NCBI GenBank assembly: GCA_963691815.1
Contig: OY829667.1
Coordinates: forward strand, 10,940,821-11,004,820
Length of the DNA: 64,000 nucleotides
Origin: Echiichthys vipera
Lineage: Eukaryota > Chordata > Actinopteri > Perciformes > Trachinidae
Direction of reading: 5' to 3'
Part shown: positions 1-12,400 of the stretch, piece after piece
Layout of the letters: each line of letters begins with the position of its first letter
Position numbering within the stretch: the first letter of the stretch is position 1
Position numbers and translations under genes: made by a program
The notes under the pieces: generated by a model
Seen by the model: the letters and a program-made list of their open reading frames with translations, nothing else
Told to the model about the DNA's origin: nothing
Databases searched by the model: none

Positions 1-2302
1 ATATTTTCCTTTAGACAGAGGAGGGTGGGATGATTTAAATTAAGACTGCAGACGAGGAAGGGATCAGGTTGGGGGTCATTCAATGAGTTTTTGTTTTGGG
101 ACTCCAGGGAAATCAGGTGGCCACGCAGTTGGGGTCACAGGGTCGGTGTGTGTCACCCCACAAAGTTCAAGGAGCTAGGCCTGCTATTGTGCCGGGGTCA
201 ACTGCTCTGCACTCGTTGTCATCCTCAAGAGCAACACGGGGATAGAGGAAAAAGCAGTGTTGAAAGGGCTCGACGAGTAGCATGCTGTGTTTGACAGTCC
301 AAGCTTGGAATTTGCCCATCATCCAAAGCTGGAAACAGGATAGACTAAACAGGAATAATAACTCCTTGACACTGTTGGGCGGATATGAATATACAAAATA
401 TAAAAGAACAGTGGAAGACTGCGAAGAGGAGAATATTCATGACTCAGATGGTACATGTCTAAAACCGGAAAATATATCAGAGGAAAGTTATGAATATTAT
501 GACTGAAGGAAATGCATAGGCTGTAGAGGTAGCCACATTGCTGCTGTGTTAGTAAGAAAGAAAAGAAAAAAATAAAGTATTGTGAAGCTTAAAAAAAGGC
601 TATTAGTGATGTCAGTTACTCCTGCAGGTTCATATCACTCAGTATTCAAACCCACAGGTCTTCCTTGAACTGCTTTATTGAACAGTAGATTTTCGAACAG
701 AAAACAGTGGAGAAGTGAGGTAGCCTAGCAACATTGAAACCACAGTGAATGACTGTGTGTGACCACTGAGAAGGAGCCAGGTAGTTGAAATGGCAGCATA
801 GAGCAACCCCAGAGAGAGTGGGATGTGCTGGCCATCGTGGAAAATACAAATACAGTAGGTTGGCTGTTTGTAGCAGTGCACTGTAGACATACGCATCATG
901 TTTAGAGCTCTGCTTTTTTTTTTTTTAAGCTACATACAGAAAAAGCAAAACAGCGTTTTCTCACACCTACTGCCAGGCTTACTTTAAAACCAACACCAAT
1001 AACCTTTTCATTGTTTCACCTCTGTGTAGTTCTTGTAACCCTCCAAATACAAGATCACATGAATGCAACAGAGCAAAAAATCCCCAGGTGATGAGAGAAA
1101 GAGGTGCAGCATTACGAGGTCCCCAGGCTGTCAAAGTCCTTCGAGGGTCCTTAGCTTGAATGATTCAGCTGAGCAAATTTACTGCCATATGCCCAAGAAA
1201 GGAGACTCTACTCTATGACCATGGTAATATGGAAAAAATGTTCATTTGATCAGTTTGAGTCAATTTCTTAGTAGGGCAGCTGAAAAGCCCAATGTCTCTT
1301 TTAATAGTATTACAGGTAGTATTAAAGGAATGGAGTTCTGGTAGAAAATATATGATGTCCTTTCTCCTTTTCAGATTAATTACTTTTGTGGTTTTCATGT
1401 ACTGGGAGAAAAGCACTTTGACTAACTATCTCAATAGGTGGCCATTTTACTGCAAAGCAATCACAAGGGAGCTGTAAGATTATTTCTGTAAAACTACTCA
1501 AACACAAGCAGGTTACCAATGAGCACAAGGAAACAGAATGTCTGCTTGAGATTGAATCAGCGAATGACACATACTTCAACACCTCTTGACAAAATAGCCT
1601 CACTTAGAGGTGGCAGTTAGATGCTAAAAATACAATCGGTACCTTTGTTGATATTTGACTATATTTTTCAGCTTTTACCATGTGTGAGTCAGCAAACCAT
1701 GTGGGAAGAATAGTAGGAACAGGAATGTTGGTGGCAGCATACTTGATAATGCTACATGGTGATCCACATACAACGTAATACTGTCAAGCTAATGAGTTAC
1801 GGAAGGATAGACATATTTAACGTACTGAATCATTATAGTGGCCATTATTTACTTGCATCACATCTTAATTGCTAAGCTGGTGAGGCTATAAAGTGAGCCA
1901 GTCCTTACATCACTTCGATCAATGTTCTAAATGAGTACATTCTACAACATCTGAAATTAAAGTTTAAGATAAGTTAAATAAAACAATGATTAGTTTGGTG
2001 CATTTGAATGGCCGCTGTGTTTTTCTTAGGCCATTTTTACTTTGTTTGTTCCTTATTCATGCTCAAATCTGAGTCATTTTTTTCCTGTTAAAAAGTCACA
2101 GACCCTTGATTTACCCATTGTTGTGACATTTAATCCTTGTTAAATGTTGCTAAAAACAGAAATACTGGACACATATCTCTATGACATAGTTTCCCTCCTA
2201 TACTTACCAACCCTAAGAACAAAGTCATTTCCATTTTTTACAAATGTCAAAGTTTGAAGTTCAGTACCAGGCAATTTAGGTTTCAATTTTTCTTCTATAG
2301 AC
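1..2302. other. Non-coding DNA, no gene recognised
   Basis: AT-rich sequence with short random open frames and no recognisable protein domain or convincing exon. A run of T lies near 912-926. It may be intron of the PRKCSH-like gene whose last exons lie at 9320 and 12902, because that gene must continue upstream, but no earlier exon could be identified by eye. Confidence 0.5.
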
Positions 2303-2584
2303 CAGTAGTTCCCAAACTGGGGGGAGCAGGACTTAATATAAATCATGCATGGTTCTGTACTTGTAGCCAGGCCTTAACAAGTTTGTGAAAAGACTGCCAG
2401 GCACCTGTAAAGCAGACGATAAATCTACACCAAACATCACAACTACCAAAACAAAGACAGGAAAGTATGATGAGGCATTTCTGATCCTTGGCTTCACGTA
2501 TAGGGTAATAAAGAGAGAAAGGGGGCTTGACAATATTTTTATTTACAAAAGGTGGGCCCTGCAAAAAAGGTTTGGGAACCACTG
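2303..2584. mobile_element. hAT-type MITE, copy 1 (282 bp)
   Basis: The element starts CAGTAGTTCCCAAACT and ends AGTTTGGGAACCACTG-like (GGTTTGGGAACCACTG), forming near-perfect terminal inverted repeats. It is flanked by an 8-bp duplication with one mismatch: ctatagac at 2295-2302 and ctattgac at 2585-2592. CAG...CTG ends with 8-bp target duplications are the hallmark of the hAT superfamily. There is no transposase inside, so it is non-autonomous. A second, shorter copy of the same family lies in the opposite orientation at 52353-52531. Confidence 0.85.
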
Positions 2585-2827
2585 CTATTGACCATATTGA
2601 CCCTATTTGTATATTTTAGTCTGCATTCTACCTGTGCTATTTCTTTTGAAAATGATTCTGATGACTTATAAGACAAATGTCTATATTATTGATGGAAAAA
2701 AAACAAGTTTAATTTCAATTAAAGTTTATCATTGTGCTTGTCAAATCAAAGCCTGTCCAGTCCTTTCATTGTTTTATAGGCTTAAAATTGTCTTATCTAA
2801 GCCCAAATGATTTAACCTACAGAGTAG

Positions 2828-2990
2828 TGACAGAAGAAGAAGAAGAAGAAGAAGAATTTCTTTATTAGTCCCGCGAATGGGGAAATTCAATTCAAATTCC
2901 AGTTCCACTGGAAAAAGTGTACAATTATACATTAAGTGTTCTACTTAATGCTCTCATTTTCAAGCTGTCAAGGTCATTCGCTGGAGTGCC
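2828..2990. repeat. (GAA)n microsatellite joined to a dispersed-repeat tail
   Basis: About eight GAA/AGA units (2831-2857) abut the sequence aatttctttattagtccc, followed by ggggaaattcaattc. I recognise this as the end of a common teleost LINE/SINE-type repeat whose family I cannot name. The simple repeat is plausibly its microsatellite tail. The 3' boundary is approximate. Confidence 0.55.
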
Positions 2991-4532
2991 ATTAGTGAAG
3001 AGAGGGGTCCTCCTACCTGGAAACATGGCAGCCGCTAAATGCCCAATGCTCAATGCTCAAGAGTAGCACGCCACAGTATACCAGTGCAGCCGTTGGCAGC
3101 CAGGCAGACACACTTATATAACACACTCATATTAGTGTATAGGAAGTGTAACGGCTAGATTTGTGTTGCTGAGGTGTTCATGCTATGTGGCCCCTGAACA
3201 TAACAGCCCACATTTTATTTGGCAATCAAGGCCAAGGGGTAATGACTCTTGTGTGTCTGAAGAGAGGGTTAAAGTGGTGTGGAGTAGAGGGTGGGGTAAA
3301 GCTGACACTGTGAACCCCTGATGGCCTTTCTGCTGGGTAGCCATGGCAACAACTAGCCCAGTCGTTAATGAGGCACAAGTGAGCTGTTAACAGAATACTG
3401 ATTTGGGTTTGACATCAGCCCTGATTCATATCTGTCAGGAGGTGTTGATGAAATATGCACCCCGAGTTTATTTTATAACAGTACATAAAATGAGCTCGGT
3501 GTTCTGTTGATGCAGCGAATGAAAAACAAAATGTGCCATGGATGTTACTCACTGATTTAGAGAAATGATGTGGGTCAACGCGCTACACATAAGAAAACTG
3601 GCTAAAAAAAATGTAGTATACCAGTGTCTGCAATTTCAATAATTGACCTCTTGAAGATTAATCTATATCCCCATATAAACAATTATGTATAAAATGTATT
3701 TTAATCCTGTTCTGTGCCCAACAATTTAGAAAAAAGGATATATAAATACCCTTTTTTTTAATCAGTCATATAAAATAAAGTGAAAGCAAAGCCCTGACTG
3801 AGGTTGTGCCCTTCACATGTTCCTATGTGTATGAATTTTTTATTGAGGTGCTGGGCACAATTGGTGGTAGGAGAGTGAGAGGAGCATCAGTGACTGGCAC
3901 AGTAATGACAGTGTCTAGGCTCATTTCAAAAGGCTGCTTTCTGATTGGTGACCTTACACCAGTGGCAGAGGTTAGCTATGCCTGGCACTGCTTGGCTTTG
4001 AGAGCGCTGCTTCACCGAATCCAAATTAACCAGCAGCTCCCAAATTGCTCTCTCTACCTGCCTGTGCGGCACAGCGTCTCATGCTGTAAATGATTAGCAC
4101 ATTAACAGCATAGTGAGGGGACTAACTTGCTGCTCCAGACCCCTTGTTAAAGCAGTGAAAAGCAAAGCTGTGAGGTATAATTCATTGCAGTGGCAGCTAA
4201 TGAGCGGATGCTACAGTGGGAAGGTGACGGTAATAAGCACCGACTTAACACCATCTTAACACAGGATAAGATTCAGTATGTGGAACTGGTTGTTAGAGAC
4301 GTATTTACTTTAAGTAATCGGATGCCGAGTTGGCACATCAAATCGTTAGACAGTTGCTAAAAATGAAGGGAATATATTTGAAGGGCCGGCTTGACGTTCT
4401 TTAATAACTGATGGGAGGTACCTCAACTCTATTTATTCGTCATTCTGCCCATGAAACATTAAAAGAACAAAATGCAGTACTCAGGTATCGGTAATAAAAT
4501 GCAACACAAGTACACAAACATCCTAGCGATCC
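2991..4532. other. Non-coding DNA
   Basis: No exon or recognised repeat was found. An open frame at 3806-4093 (95 codons) has no recognisable domain and no exon-like borders and is treated as chance. The stretch around 4080-4220 is less AT-rich than its surroundings, but nothing more can be said from sequence alone. Confidence 0.45.
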
Positions 4533-4917
4533 CTAGAGCTGGGTATTATTTGATACCTGTCTGACATTGAGGAATATGTCCATGTTTTTTTTTAATGCAT
4601 TTTTCCGTTGGCTTTGGATTCAAGTGAGCAATTGACACTAAATGGTATCAATTTAAGTCTGTGATACGTTTTCTAACGACCATATTAGCTAATCCAATAA
4701 ATTCAACACCATTTTATGTCAAGAATCCAACTATATTTTGCATAAAAAAAAATCCCTGCTAATAGAACATTTGGCTCTACAGGACTGAAAATACCTAGAA
4801 TACAAAATAAAATAGTGTAAATGACCAAAATTCCAATCTAAAAGAGCAAAGATTAACCACCAGTTATGATGCTTGATACCATGGACACAAGTATTGAAGT
4901 TAAATACCCGACCCTAG
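4533..4917. mobile_element. MITE-like element with GGGTAT/ATACCC ends (about 385 bp)
   Basis: The left end ctagagctgggtatt and the right end aatacccgaccctag are imperfect inverted repeats. Subterminal tgatacc and ggtatca motifs recur inside in both orientations. There is no coding capacity. The structure fits a non-autonomous DNA transposon, possibly hAT. No clear target duplication was found, so the superfamily is uncertain. Confidence 0.65.
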
Positions 4918-5284
4918 TTGCTATGGTAGTAAAAGATCATATTGTGAGAATGTAAATATATTTCTTACGCATGCAGTACACATATATGCAAATATGTTTC
5001 ATAAATTAATATATGCAGGCAGCTTGCTCTTGTGCATGCGAAGCATAACATTCAGTGGAGTTTACATCAGCGTCCTAATGTCTACAAACATACAAAGAAA
5101 ACAGAGAAGGCAAATGAACAAATTTATATTCTGTTTTCTTGAGGAAACCATAGACATACCAAACAGGGCCACCGTTCTGTTCTTTTTTTCACTGTGGTTT
5201 TGTTCATCCAGTTTCTCTCCAGTAAAGGAACAGGATCTCCATAAAATATAATATATTAATAATAATTATATGATATAATAATGA

Positions 5285-5640
5285 ACTACAATGCATGCAC
5301 AAATACGACTCGCATCTCAGTATCTGCGGGGTGTTTAGACACCAGCGTAGAGTTGTCTAAATGATAATTGCTTCTGAAAGGTTGATTTGTGGCTATATCA
5401 GAGAGGGTAACTCTCCTCTCAGTGTTGAGCGAGATTAGCCGCGGATCATCGGAACTTATCACTCGAGGCATATGGATTAATGCCGCAATGAAGTTTCAAA
5501 CGGAATCACTGGCGACCGCATCGTTTTAAAGAAAAAAGAGGAGCTTATATCAGCTCAAGCCATTATCAGAAGAAGAAAGGGAAGCTAATCATCTTTTTTA
5601 TGCTAATTATCCCTAATGAGGATTAAATAATGGAAGAAAT
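5285..5640. promoter_or_regulatory. Candidate conserved non-coding element
   Basis: This stretch has more CpG dinucleotides than its neighbours and, in 5570-5635, a cluster of homeodomain-type cores: agctaatcat, gctaattat, ctaatgagg, ggattaaataat. It shows no repeat signature and no coding frame that can be supported. The call as an enhancer or CNE is inference from composition and motifs only. Confidence 0.3.
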
Positions 5641-5725
5641 ACAGTAAAACAATATAAGTACTCTAAAACCAATTTCTCATTACTGTTACAAAAAGTATTT
5701 TAAATGTTCTTAAATTCCAAAATTG

Positions 5726-6455
5726 CACTTATCTGCCACTTTCTGAAGTACACTTGTTCGGTAATGCAGATATCTAATCAGCCAATCACATGGCAGCAAC
5801 TAAATGCATTTAAGAAGGGATATTTAAGGTATATAGAGTATGGTCCAAAAACTAGCAAGTATCTGGGTGTAAAAAATACCTTGTGGATGGCAGAGATCAG
5901 AGGACAATGGGTAGACTGGTTTGAGATGAGAGAAAGCCAACAGTAACTCAAACAACCCCCAATATAACCGTGGTAAGCAGTTGAGCATCTCTGAATGCAA
6001 AACACGTCGAACCCTAAAGCAGATGGGCTACAACAGCAGGGAGACTGCACTGGGTACCACTCCTGTCAGCTTAGAAAACTGAGGCTACAATTGGCAAAGT
6101 CTTTCAAAAAATTGGACAATAGAAGATTGGAGGAAAAATGTTGCTTGCTCTTATGAGTTTGTCATCAACATCATTTAGACAGTACTTGCGTCAGAATTTG
6201 GCGTAAACCAAATGAAAGCATAGATCCATCCAAGTTCACTCTCCTCAAATGACCTCCACAGTCACCAGATCTCAATACAACTGAACGCCATTTGGATGTG
6301 ATGAAACAGGGGATTTGCAACACGGATGTGCAGCCCACAAATCTGCTGCAGCTGCGTGATGTCATCATGTCAATGTGGACCAAAATCTCTGAGGAATGTT
6401 TCCAGCACTAGCCAAAACAGCCACAGCCAAAAGGGAGCCCAACCTGGTACTTATA
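5726..6455 (+). mobile_element. Decayed Tc1-like transposon with internal deletion
   Basis: The left part resembles the terminal repeat and N-terminal coding region of a Tc1/mariner element widespread in fish. The right part (about 6230-6410) reads, after one nonsense change (tga for the expected tgg before PPQSPDLN), as the C-terminal transposase block with the motifs PPQSPDLN and WTKISEECFQH. The centre with the first catalytic aspartates is deleted, and several frames are broken. The right terminal repeat is not clearly recognisable. It is an inactive relic. Its family differs from the Tc1 element at 33154-34459. Confidence 0.85.
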
Positions 6456-7048
6456 ATTGAATCACAGCGCCATCTGCTATTCAGTGTGTCAACAGAAAGC
6501 ACACCTTAATGATTCAGACAGAAAATGAAATGAGATTGACTCCATGATGTGTGCAGTCAGAGGCATGCATGTGTTCTCTGAGGCACACTATCTCACCCAC
6601 AATGCAAGGCAAATGTATGGATAATAGGTTTAGCTGGCTAGATATGCTGCTATTTCAGGGTTATCTGTGATGGAAAGGGAATTTTATAAGAGGCCAGTCA
6701 GAGATCGACTGACCCAGATATGTGTAAATAAGATTCTCCAGGTTTTAAGCCTTAAAAGGAGCATGTCTTCAATTTCATCCATCATTTATCATTAAGAGGA
6801 AGTCTGCATTTTTGGCGCCTCCCTTGAGTCCATGTGGTCGGAAATGTATTTTGTACAAAAGCTAAGATGCAATTTACTCTCTGCTGCCAATGTTAATCTC
6901 TTTACATCCTTTAACTATGTTCATTCCTGCTATTTCATTGGACTGAAAACAGGAATGTGTCTTCTGAATAGTAGTAGCAGGATTTCCAGCTTGGCTGCAG
7001 AAAACAGGTGCAGCAGATAAGCCAGCATGTTTTGAAGGAAAATATCTA
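6456..7048. other. Non-coding DNA
   Basis: Nothing recognisable apart from ordinary AT-rich sequence between two transposon relics. Confidence 0.5.
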
Positions 7049-7140
7049 CACTGGAGATCAAAATTAGAGAACAAATTATTAATACTTCATTTATTCTGAA
7101 ATAGTGTTGTCTTTTTATTGTTCAGTATTTGATAGAATGT
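7049..7140 (+). mobile_element. Solo terminal repeat of a Tc1-like element
   Basis: CACTGGAGATCAAAATTAGAGAAC, preceded by TA, then a stretch ending gttcagtatttgatagaat, matches the terminal inverted repeat of the Tc1 element at 33154-34459 (its minus-strand left end). No partner terminal repeat was found nearby, so this is an isolated end left by deletion or truncated insertion. Confidence 0.8.
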
Positions 7141-9319
7141 GCATCATGTGTATAATGGCTGCAGCTTAAAGCCAAACTGATAAATTGGATGAGAACATGA
7201 AGTTGTCAGTGAACTAGGGGGGTACATTTTGTACATAATGGTTGTGCTTAGTGTCATTCACAGGGTCTTATTAAGATTTAGTCATGTTTATTAACCCTGA
7301 TGCCATGAAATTAAGGCTTAAGGCCTGATCTTGTGTTTTTCAGAGGTGTAAATAACAAGCTGTGCACTAGTCTGGTGGAAACTGTAGAATGACTGTAGAA
7401 AATGGCCAGTCAATATTAAGTGCAGGTAGGTATTATTACAGTAAATGAACTGTCAATAATATTTCATCTTGTGACTCCTGTGAATCCAAATGACTGGAGT
7501 GTGTTGGCCACATCTCAGTGATAACTTAAGCCTAATTGACAGGGCCTAGGCTGCTTCTTGGGGCATAGGAGGGCTAACAGAGTGAGAATGGAGATTAGGG
7601 AAGAAAGCGTGAGGTGAGAAGAGGGAATGAGGCGTGTGCATGCGTTAGGGAGTGGGGGGTACGGCGGACCAGGAGGCATGAAGGTGATGCGCAAGGGACC
7701 GCTGGTCAACTAGCAGCAAGAGCACTGTCACTGTCTCCCCACTCCATGTCTTCTGGCCCTGACAGCAATCCATTTGAGGGCCTCCTGGTACTAACAGAGT
7801 GCTAAAACCCAATCAAACAGGCTGGAATGAAAAGGCGAGACGCTCTGGCCCAGACGGCTTCCACTTGTGTGAGCAATTCACCTCTGACTGACCCGTTCAG
7901 GCATCTTAAATAAGCCATGCACATCATGGACAGCATAAAATCCACACTCAGGGACCTAAAGACAGCCATGTGTTCGTAAATGCTGGAGAGTGCTTGTTGA
8001 AATCAAAAGGGGCAGACAGAGTCCTTTTCAAGGTCAAATGAGAATAAAACATTTAAAGAAATGTGGAAAGACGTTATGTTTGTTGGACACAACTTAATAC
8101 AATAAACTACAGTGAAAAATGTTTTCTGTGTCTTGTGTCTGTCATCTAACATTTAGTCACAATAATAAAATGAGAAATATCAAATCTTAATAATGTGCTA
8201 ACCTTTTCATTTAAATGTGTTGTTAGGACAGGTTAAGTATACAGGTATTAAAAAGTAAAAGATACTAATTGCAGAACCAATAATAATATCATAAAAGGTC
8301 ATGAAATATAGCAGTTTAGCTTCCATAATACTTAAACCAGTACTCAGGGAACAAAGCTGATCTAGTTACCTTTATACTGCACTAAGTAAAGGTCAATGTA
8401 GGCACATCGATCAAGTGTTGTGCACTTGTGACAGGACACTGATGAGTGCACTGATGAGAAAAGGACTTGGGCAGATTAAGAGAATAATACGTTGAATTTA
8501 TAGCTTTTTGTAGCTCTTTATCCAGAATGATTAACAGAACATTGACAAGCCGGTTACAAAACAAAGACTTGCAGATCATCAGGTTTTATTTCTGGATGTG
8601 TGCTTCCCTGAAAGTGAAGAGACAGAGAGCACTCAGACAGAAAATAGTAGCTATCCTATGTAGGGCACGAGATCAGAGCAACACACGTGTCAGTAAAATC
8701 TCAATCGACCATGTGTATTTTCCTCGCTAACAGGATTACAATGTTTTACTAAAATCAATACTTACCACCAGCATGACTGCGGATGATGCCACCTCAAAGA
8801 AGCTACTCGAGTTCAACAAAAGATCAGAGGAAGTCAGCTGGCGAAAGCGTGATCAAATGACATCTGTCGGTACTGTGAGCTGTGTTGGACAGTGTCCACT
8901 GGCACCCTGGTTTGCTTAACTCCCCTTGAAATGTTTGGTGAGAGTGTAATTAGCCTGTACTGGGCAGGCACAGCCTCATGTGTGGTATTACGCACAGAAT
9001 TTAATGACAAAATGGTAATTAATATTTCCCCTCCATTGTTTAAGAGGAGAGGGACTCAGGAGCGCTGATGCCAGGATCCAAAGGAGGGCACTGCCAGACT
9101 GGCCATCTTGCCAGCTTTTTATGTTTGCTGGAAGGAAGTGTTTTTCAATAAGCCAACCTAGTGGTGTTCAAAACAAATGATATGTTCCTGTGCTCACTGT
9201 TTATAAAAGAGCAGGAAATAACTGGTTTTGTTTGGCTTGACAAATGGACAGAAACTTTCCACAAGAACTTTATGAAAAACATTCAAACTAACGGTTTATT
9301 ATTTCTTTTTTCATTTCAG
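7141..9319. other. Non-coding DNA, probably intron of the PRKCSH-like gene
   Basis: It lies directly upstream of an exon with a good 3' splice site, so it is inferred to be intronic. No exon for the first half of the MRH domain (expected Cys-Pro-Phe motif) was recognised here. Short open frames such as 7614-7805 and 9161-9442 are chance or read the exon in the wrong frame. Confidence 0.5.
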
Positions 9320-9419
9320 GAGGTGGGGGATGTGGGCAGGAACACAAAAGAACCAGTACAGTCACATGGTGTACGAGAATGGAGAACCCTGCTGGCAAGG
9401 AGGTTCACGCAGTACCACC
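9320..9419 (+). CDS. prkcsh: PRKCSH-like (glucosidase II beta), penultimate exon, MRH domain
   Basis: A 100-bp exon with acceptor tttcatttcag and donor GTAAGT. Read from 9321 it encodes RWGMWAG, YSHMVYENGEPCWQGG and SRSTT. The CWQG..RSTT block is characteristic of the MRH domain of glucosidase II beta, which binds mannose of N-glycans and presents them to the catalytic alpha subunit in the ER. The Arg of SRSTT is one of the four expected sugar-binding residues. The first base completes a codon from an unseen upstream exon, and the exon ends in phase 0 and joins 12902 in frame. GNPTG, OS9 and ERLEC1 also have MRH domains but lack this CWQG..RSTT wording as I remember them. The longer open frame 9161-9442 covers this region in another frame and is not the gene. 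Confidence 0.8.
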
Positions 9420-12400
9420 GTAAGTATTGCATGTGTTTCTAACTAAACAAAGACAATACACACACACAGTAGACACTCATACAATTAAATAAACTAAAAG
9501 ATAGACGAACAACACTGACAGACAGTCAGACAGATGGATATGATACCTCATTTGGTGACTTTAAGAGTAAATAGATATATTATTACAGGAGATTATATTG
9601 GCTGATGCCTGTATTTACCTCAACTTGAGAGAGTACCACTTCTTTCTTCTAAAAACAGGCCACTACTACTAATTTTCCCTGTTTTATATCATATTTTCAA
9701 AAGAAGCCTCCCTGTTTTCTGATCTGCTCCCATCTTAATTTGATGTTAACGCAAATTTCTCCTATGTTTACCTGTTAAGGTAAGATCAGTACAACGGTCG
9801 CATCATACTGACTCATCGCTTCTCTCAGTTTCTCTTCTCAAAAAAATAATTCCATTTTGCAGTTTTTCAATCACAGTCAAGTTACCATCAATGAAACTAG
9901 AAATCCATTTTTTTTCCAGTTGGACTCCAGTTGTTTCTTCTTTGCTGTACTCCTGATCGATGTTAAGCTACCATTAACAAAACACTTTCAGTTCATTTTT
10001 TCTCCTATTTACTATCCATTAAATACTGAGTTAAAATGATGGTGGTTGATCATATGACATTCCCTCAGCAGAGGTTGGTCTGCCCAGGTCGAGCTCGTTA
10101 CTGAAGCATATGCTGCATTTCATTGTAATCAGAAATCAGGATCTTCCGACGTCTGGGTCAGACTCTTAGTAAGAGAAGAAGTGTAATAGGAAGATGTGTG
10201 TGTGATGGATTTAAGAGGGTAACATATAGGGAACGGGGAGGAAGTTGAGAGGTGAATGTGTGTTAATAAAGTTTATAAAAAGGGGTGGGGGGGGGGGGGG
10301 CATGAGTCTTGCTGTGCTGATGGATTTAGTGTGGAAATAAATATTATATTGAATTTATCAAGACAGCAGTGGACATGGAGGAGGTTTTCATTAACCGGGG
10401 AGCAGGGGAGATCAGCAATAAAGCCCTGTGTCTAATATAAACATATGGCCACTGAGGTAAATAAAGGCCCCAGCCACTGTTTGAGAATTTACGGTGGTTT
10501 GAAACTGTGGTACCTTCAAACAAGATGGACCACCTTTGACACATGACCCTCTTTTACCATTAGTCCAAGACGTTAATCATAGAAACCCCTTATGTAGATA
10601 ATGACTTTAACAGTCCACCTACCAAATAAATAAAACTTAAGTAAACTGTACAGAGAGGCTGTGGACTGCTTATTTCCAGGGGGAGAGCTAAAGAAAACAA
10701 CCAAACGAAGCTCCTCTCACCACATTCATCAGGGACAATTTGAAGCCTTCTCGCTCAGGCTGCTCTCTGCATGGCTTTTGGGCATTTGTATTTCAACAAT
10801 GGAGAGTTAGTCAGTCAATCAGTAAGAGACGTTCAGTCCTCATGGCCCACTCAGCAGCCTGGCAAAAACATGTTTTGTTCAAAGCCAAATGATGGAAGCT
10901 GACTTGCTTCTCCCCCTCTTGTCAGTCTACATTGGTTTTATGGTTAATGTTGCTCCGGTTACAACTTCCTGCAGCCTTCTCTTCTTCAACTCTTCTCTCT
11001 ATTTTCCCACTGTTGCCTCCTCTTTCAGCCACTTTTATGAGATCCATTTACATTTTCTTGTGACAATTTGCTCAACTGAAAACGTCGCACATTTAATCAT
11101 CCTATTTTCTTTGCCTGGTCCCCGCTTCAAATCAGAGTCCAATAAATGTCGTTTGCAAATATATGTACTCATGCCATCCAGGGGCCCCCTTTGAAAAGAC
11201 TAAATTGAATTCCTTTGATACCACCCCCTAACCGAGTGCAGTCGGCATAAATGAAGTCTCGTCAGAAGTCGGCACTCATTATATTTGAAATGCTGAACCT
11301 CGTCTTTGGGTAGTGCTCGCTCTTTCAGCGGTTAAATGTACTTCTGTCTTTATACTTGAGTAGTGGGATCAGTGATGTATTGTTTCAGTGGTGGATATTG
11401 GGGTAATCCAAATTCAAGCAGCATGCAGTGTATCTTAAGAGTCTGTGGGGCAGGGTTAATTCAAGTGTTTCAGTTATTAATTAAATTCAAAGTGCTGGAC
11501 TGTGACTGTTACATGTCAGCAGTGAGTTTAGCTATTGTACAGCTAGGACAACTGTGGCTCCAGATCTGCCTCTACCAATGCTTAAGGGATATCTCTAGTT
11601 TATTACAATGTAGGTCAGATTTTTGTAGATTTGGCAATCATTTCTATTGACTATTGGTCGTGATAATATTGTAATATCACAAAGATCTGAGAATGGGCTG
11701 AAAATGCTAAAAATAAACTTTGACAGGGATGAAAAGATGTCATGTAACAGATCACTAATATAATGATTTCTGCACAATTTTGGGCCTGAAAGTATTGAGG
11801 CTAGGATTGATTTGGATAAAAAATTTAAATGACAAACTAGTAAACGATAATCCATCATCAATGTGCCAAATATTAATTTGTTGGGACAGTAAACACACTG
11901 GGTCAAACTCTCAAAACTGTTGACACTGCATTTCTCATGATGCAACCCACAGAAGACGTACAACGCAGTTTTTACAGGCTTAGTTATGCTTATCATGATG
12001 AGTAAACCGTTGTGAGTGCCTCTTTTACATATATAACAAGTATTAGTCAAGACAGAACAAACACAAGCTGGAAACCTGTTACCACACAAAAATAATCTTA
12101 CTAAATCTAAAATATTGTACCCAACACTGACCTGCGACTCAGGCCCCTGCAAGTCAAAGTTGAATCACCAATAATCATGCACGCACAAAGGAAAACACTT
12201 TGTCTCACAGAGCAGCACCCACTTATTATATGTGCAACAACATACTAAGAGATGTAACAAAAGACTATTTTAATCCAGGAATGGGACAAAACCAAATCAC
12301 CCGTTGTACCAGCCTGAAACTTCAGCACAATAATACCTGTCAAGTTCCCATTCCTCTACCTCTCCAGGTGCTTTTGTTCACCAGAGGGAATGTCTGCCCA

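Noticed and set aside
9161..9442. 93-codon open frame over the PRKCSH-like exon
   Set aside because: It reads the exon in a different frame from the conserved MRH-domain frame and runs through both splice sites.
11595..12152. 185-codon minus-strand open frame, the longest in the window
   Set aside because: It lies within the intron of the PRKCSH-like gene on the opposite strand. It is rich in Cys, Ile, Leu and Ser with no recognisable domain, and chance frames of this size are expected in AT-rich DNA of this length.
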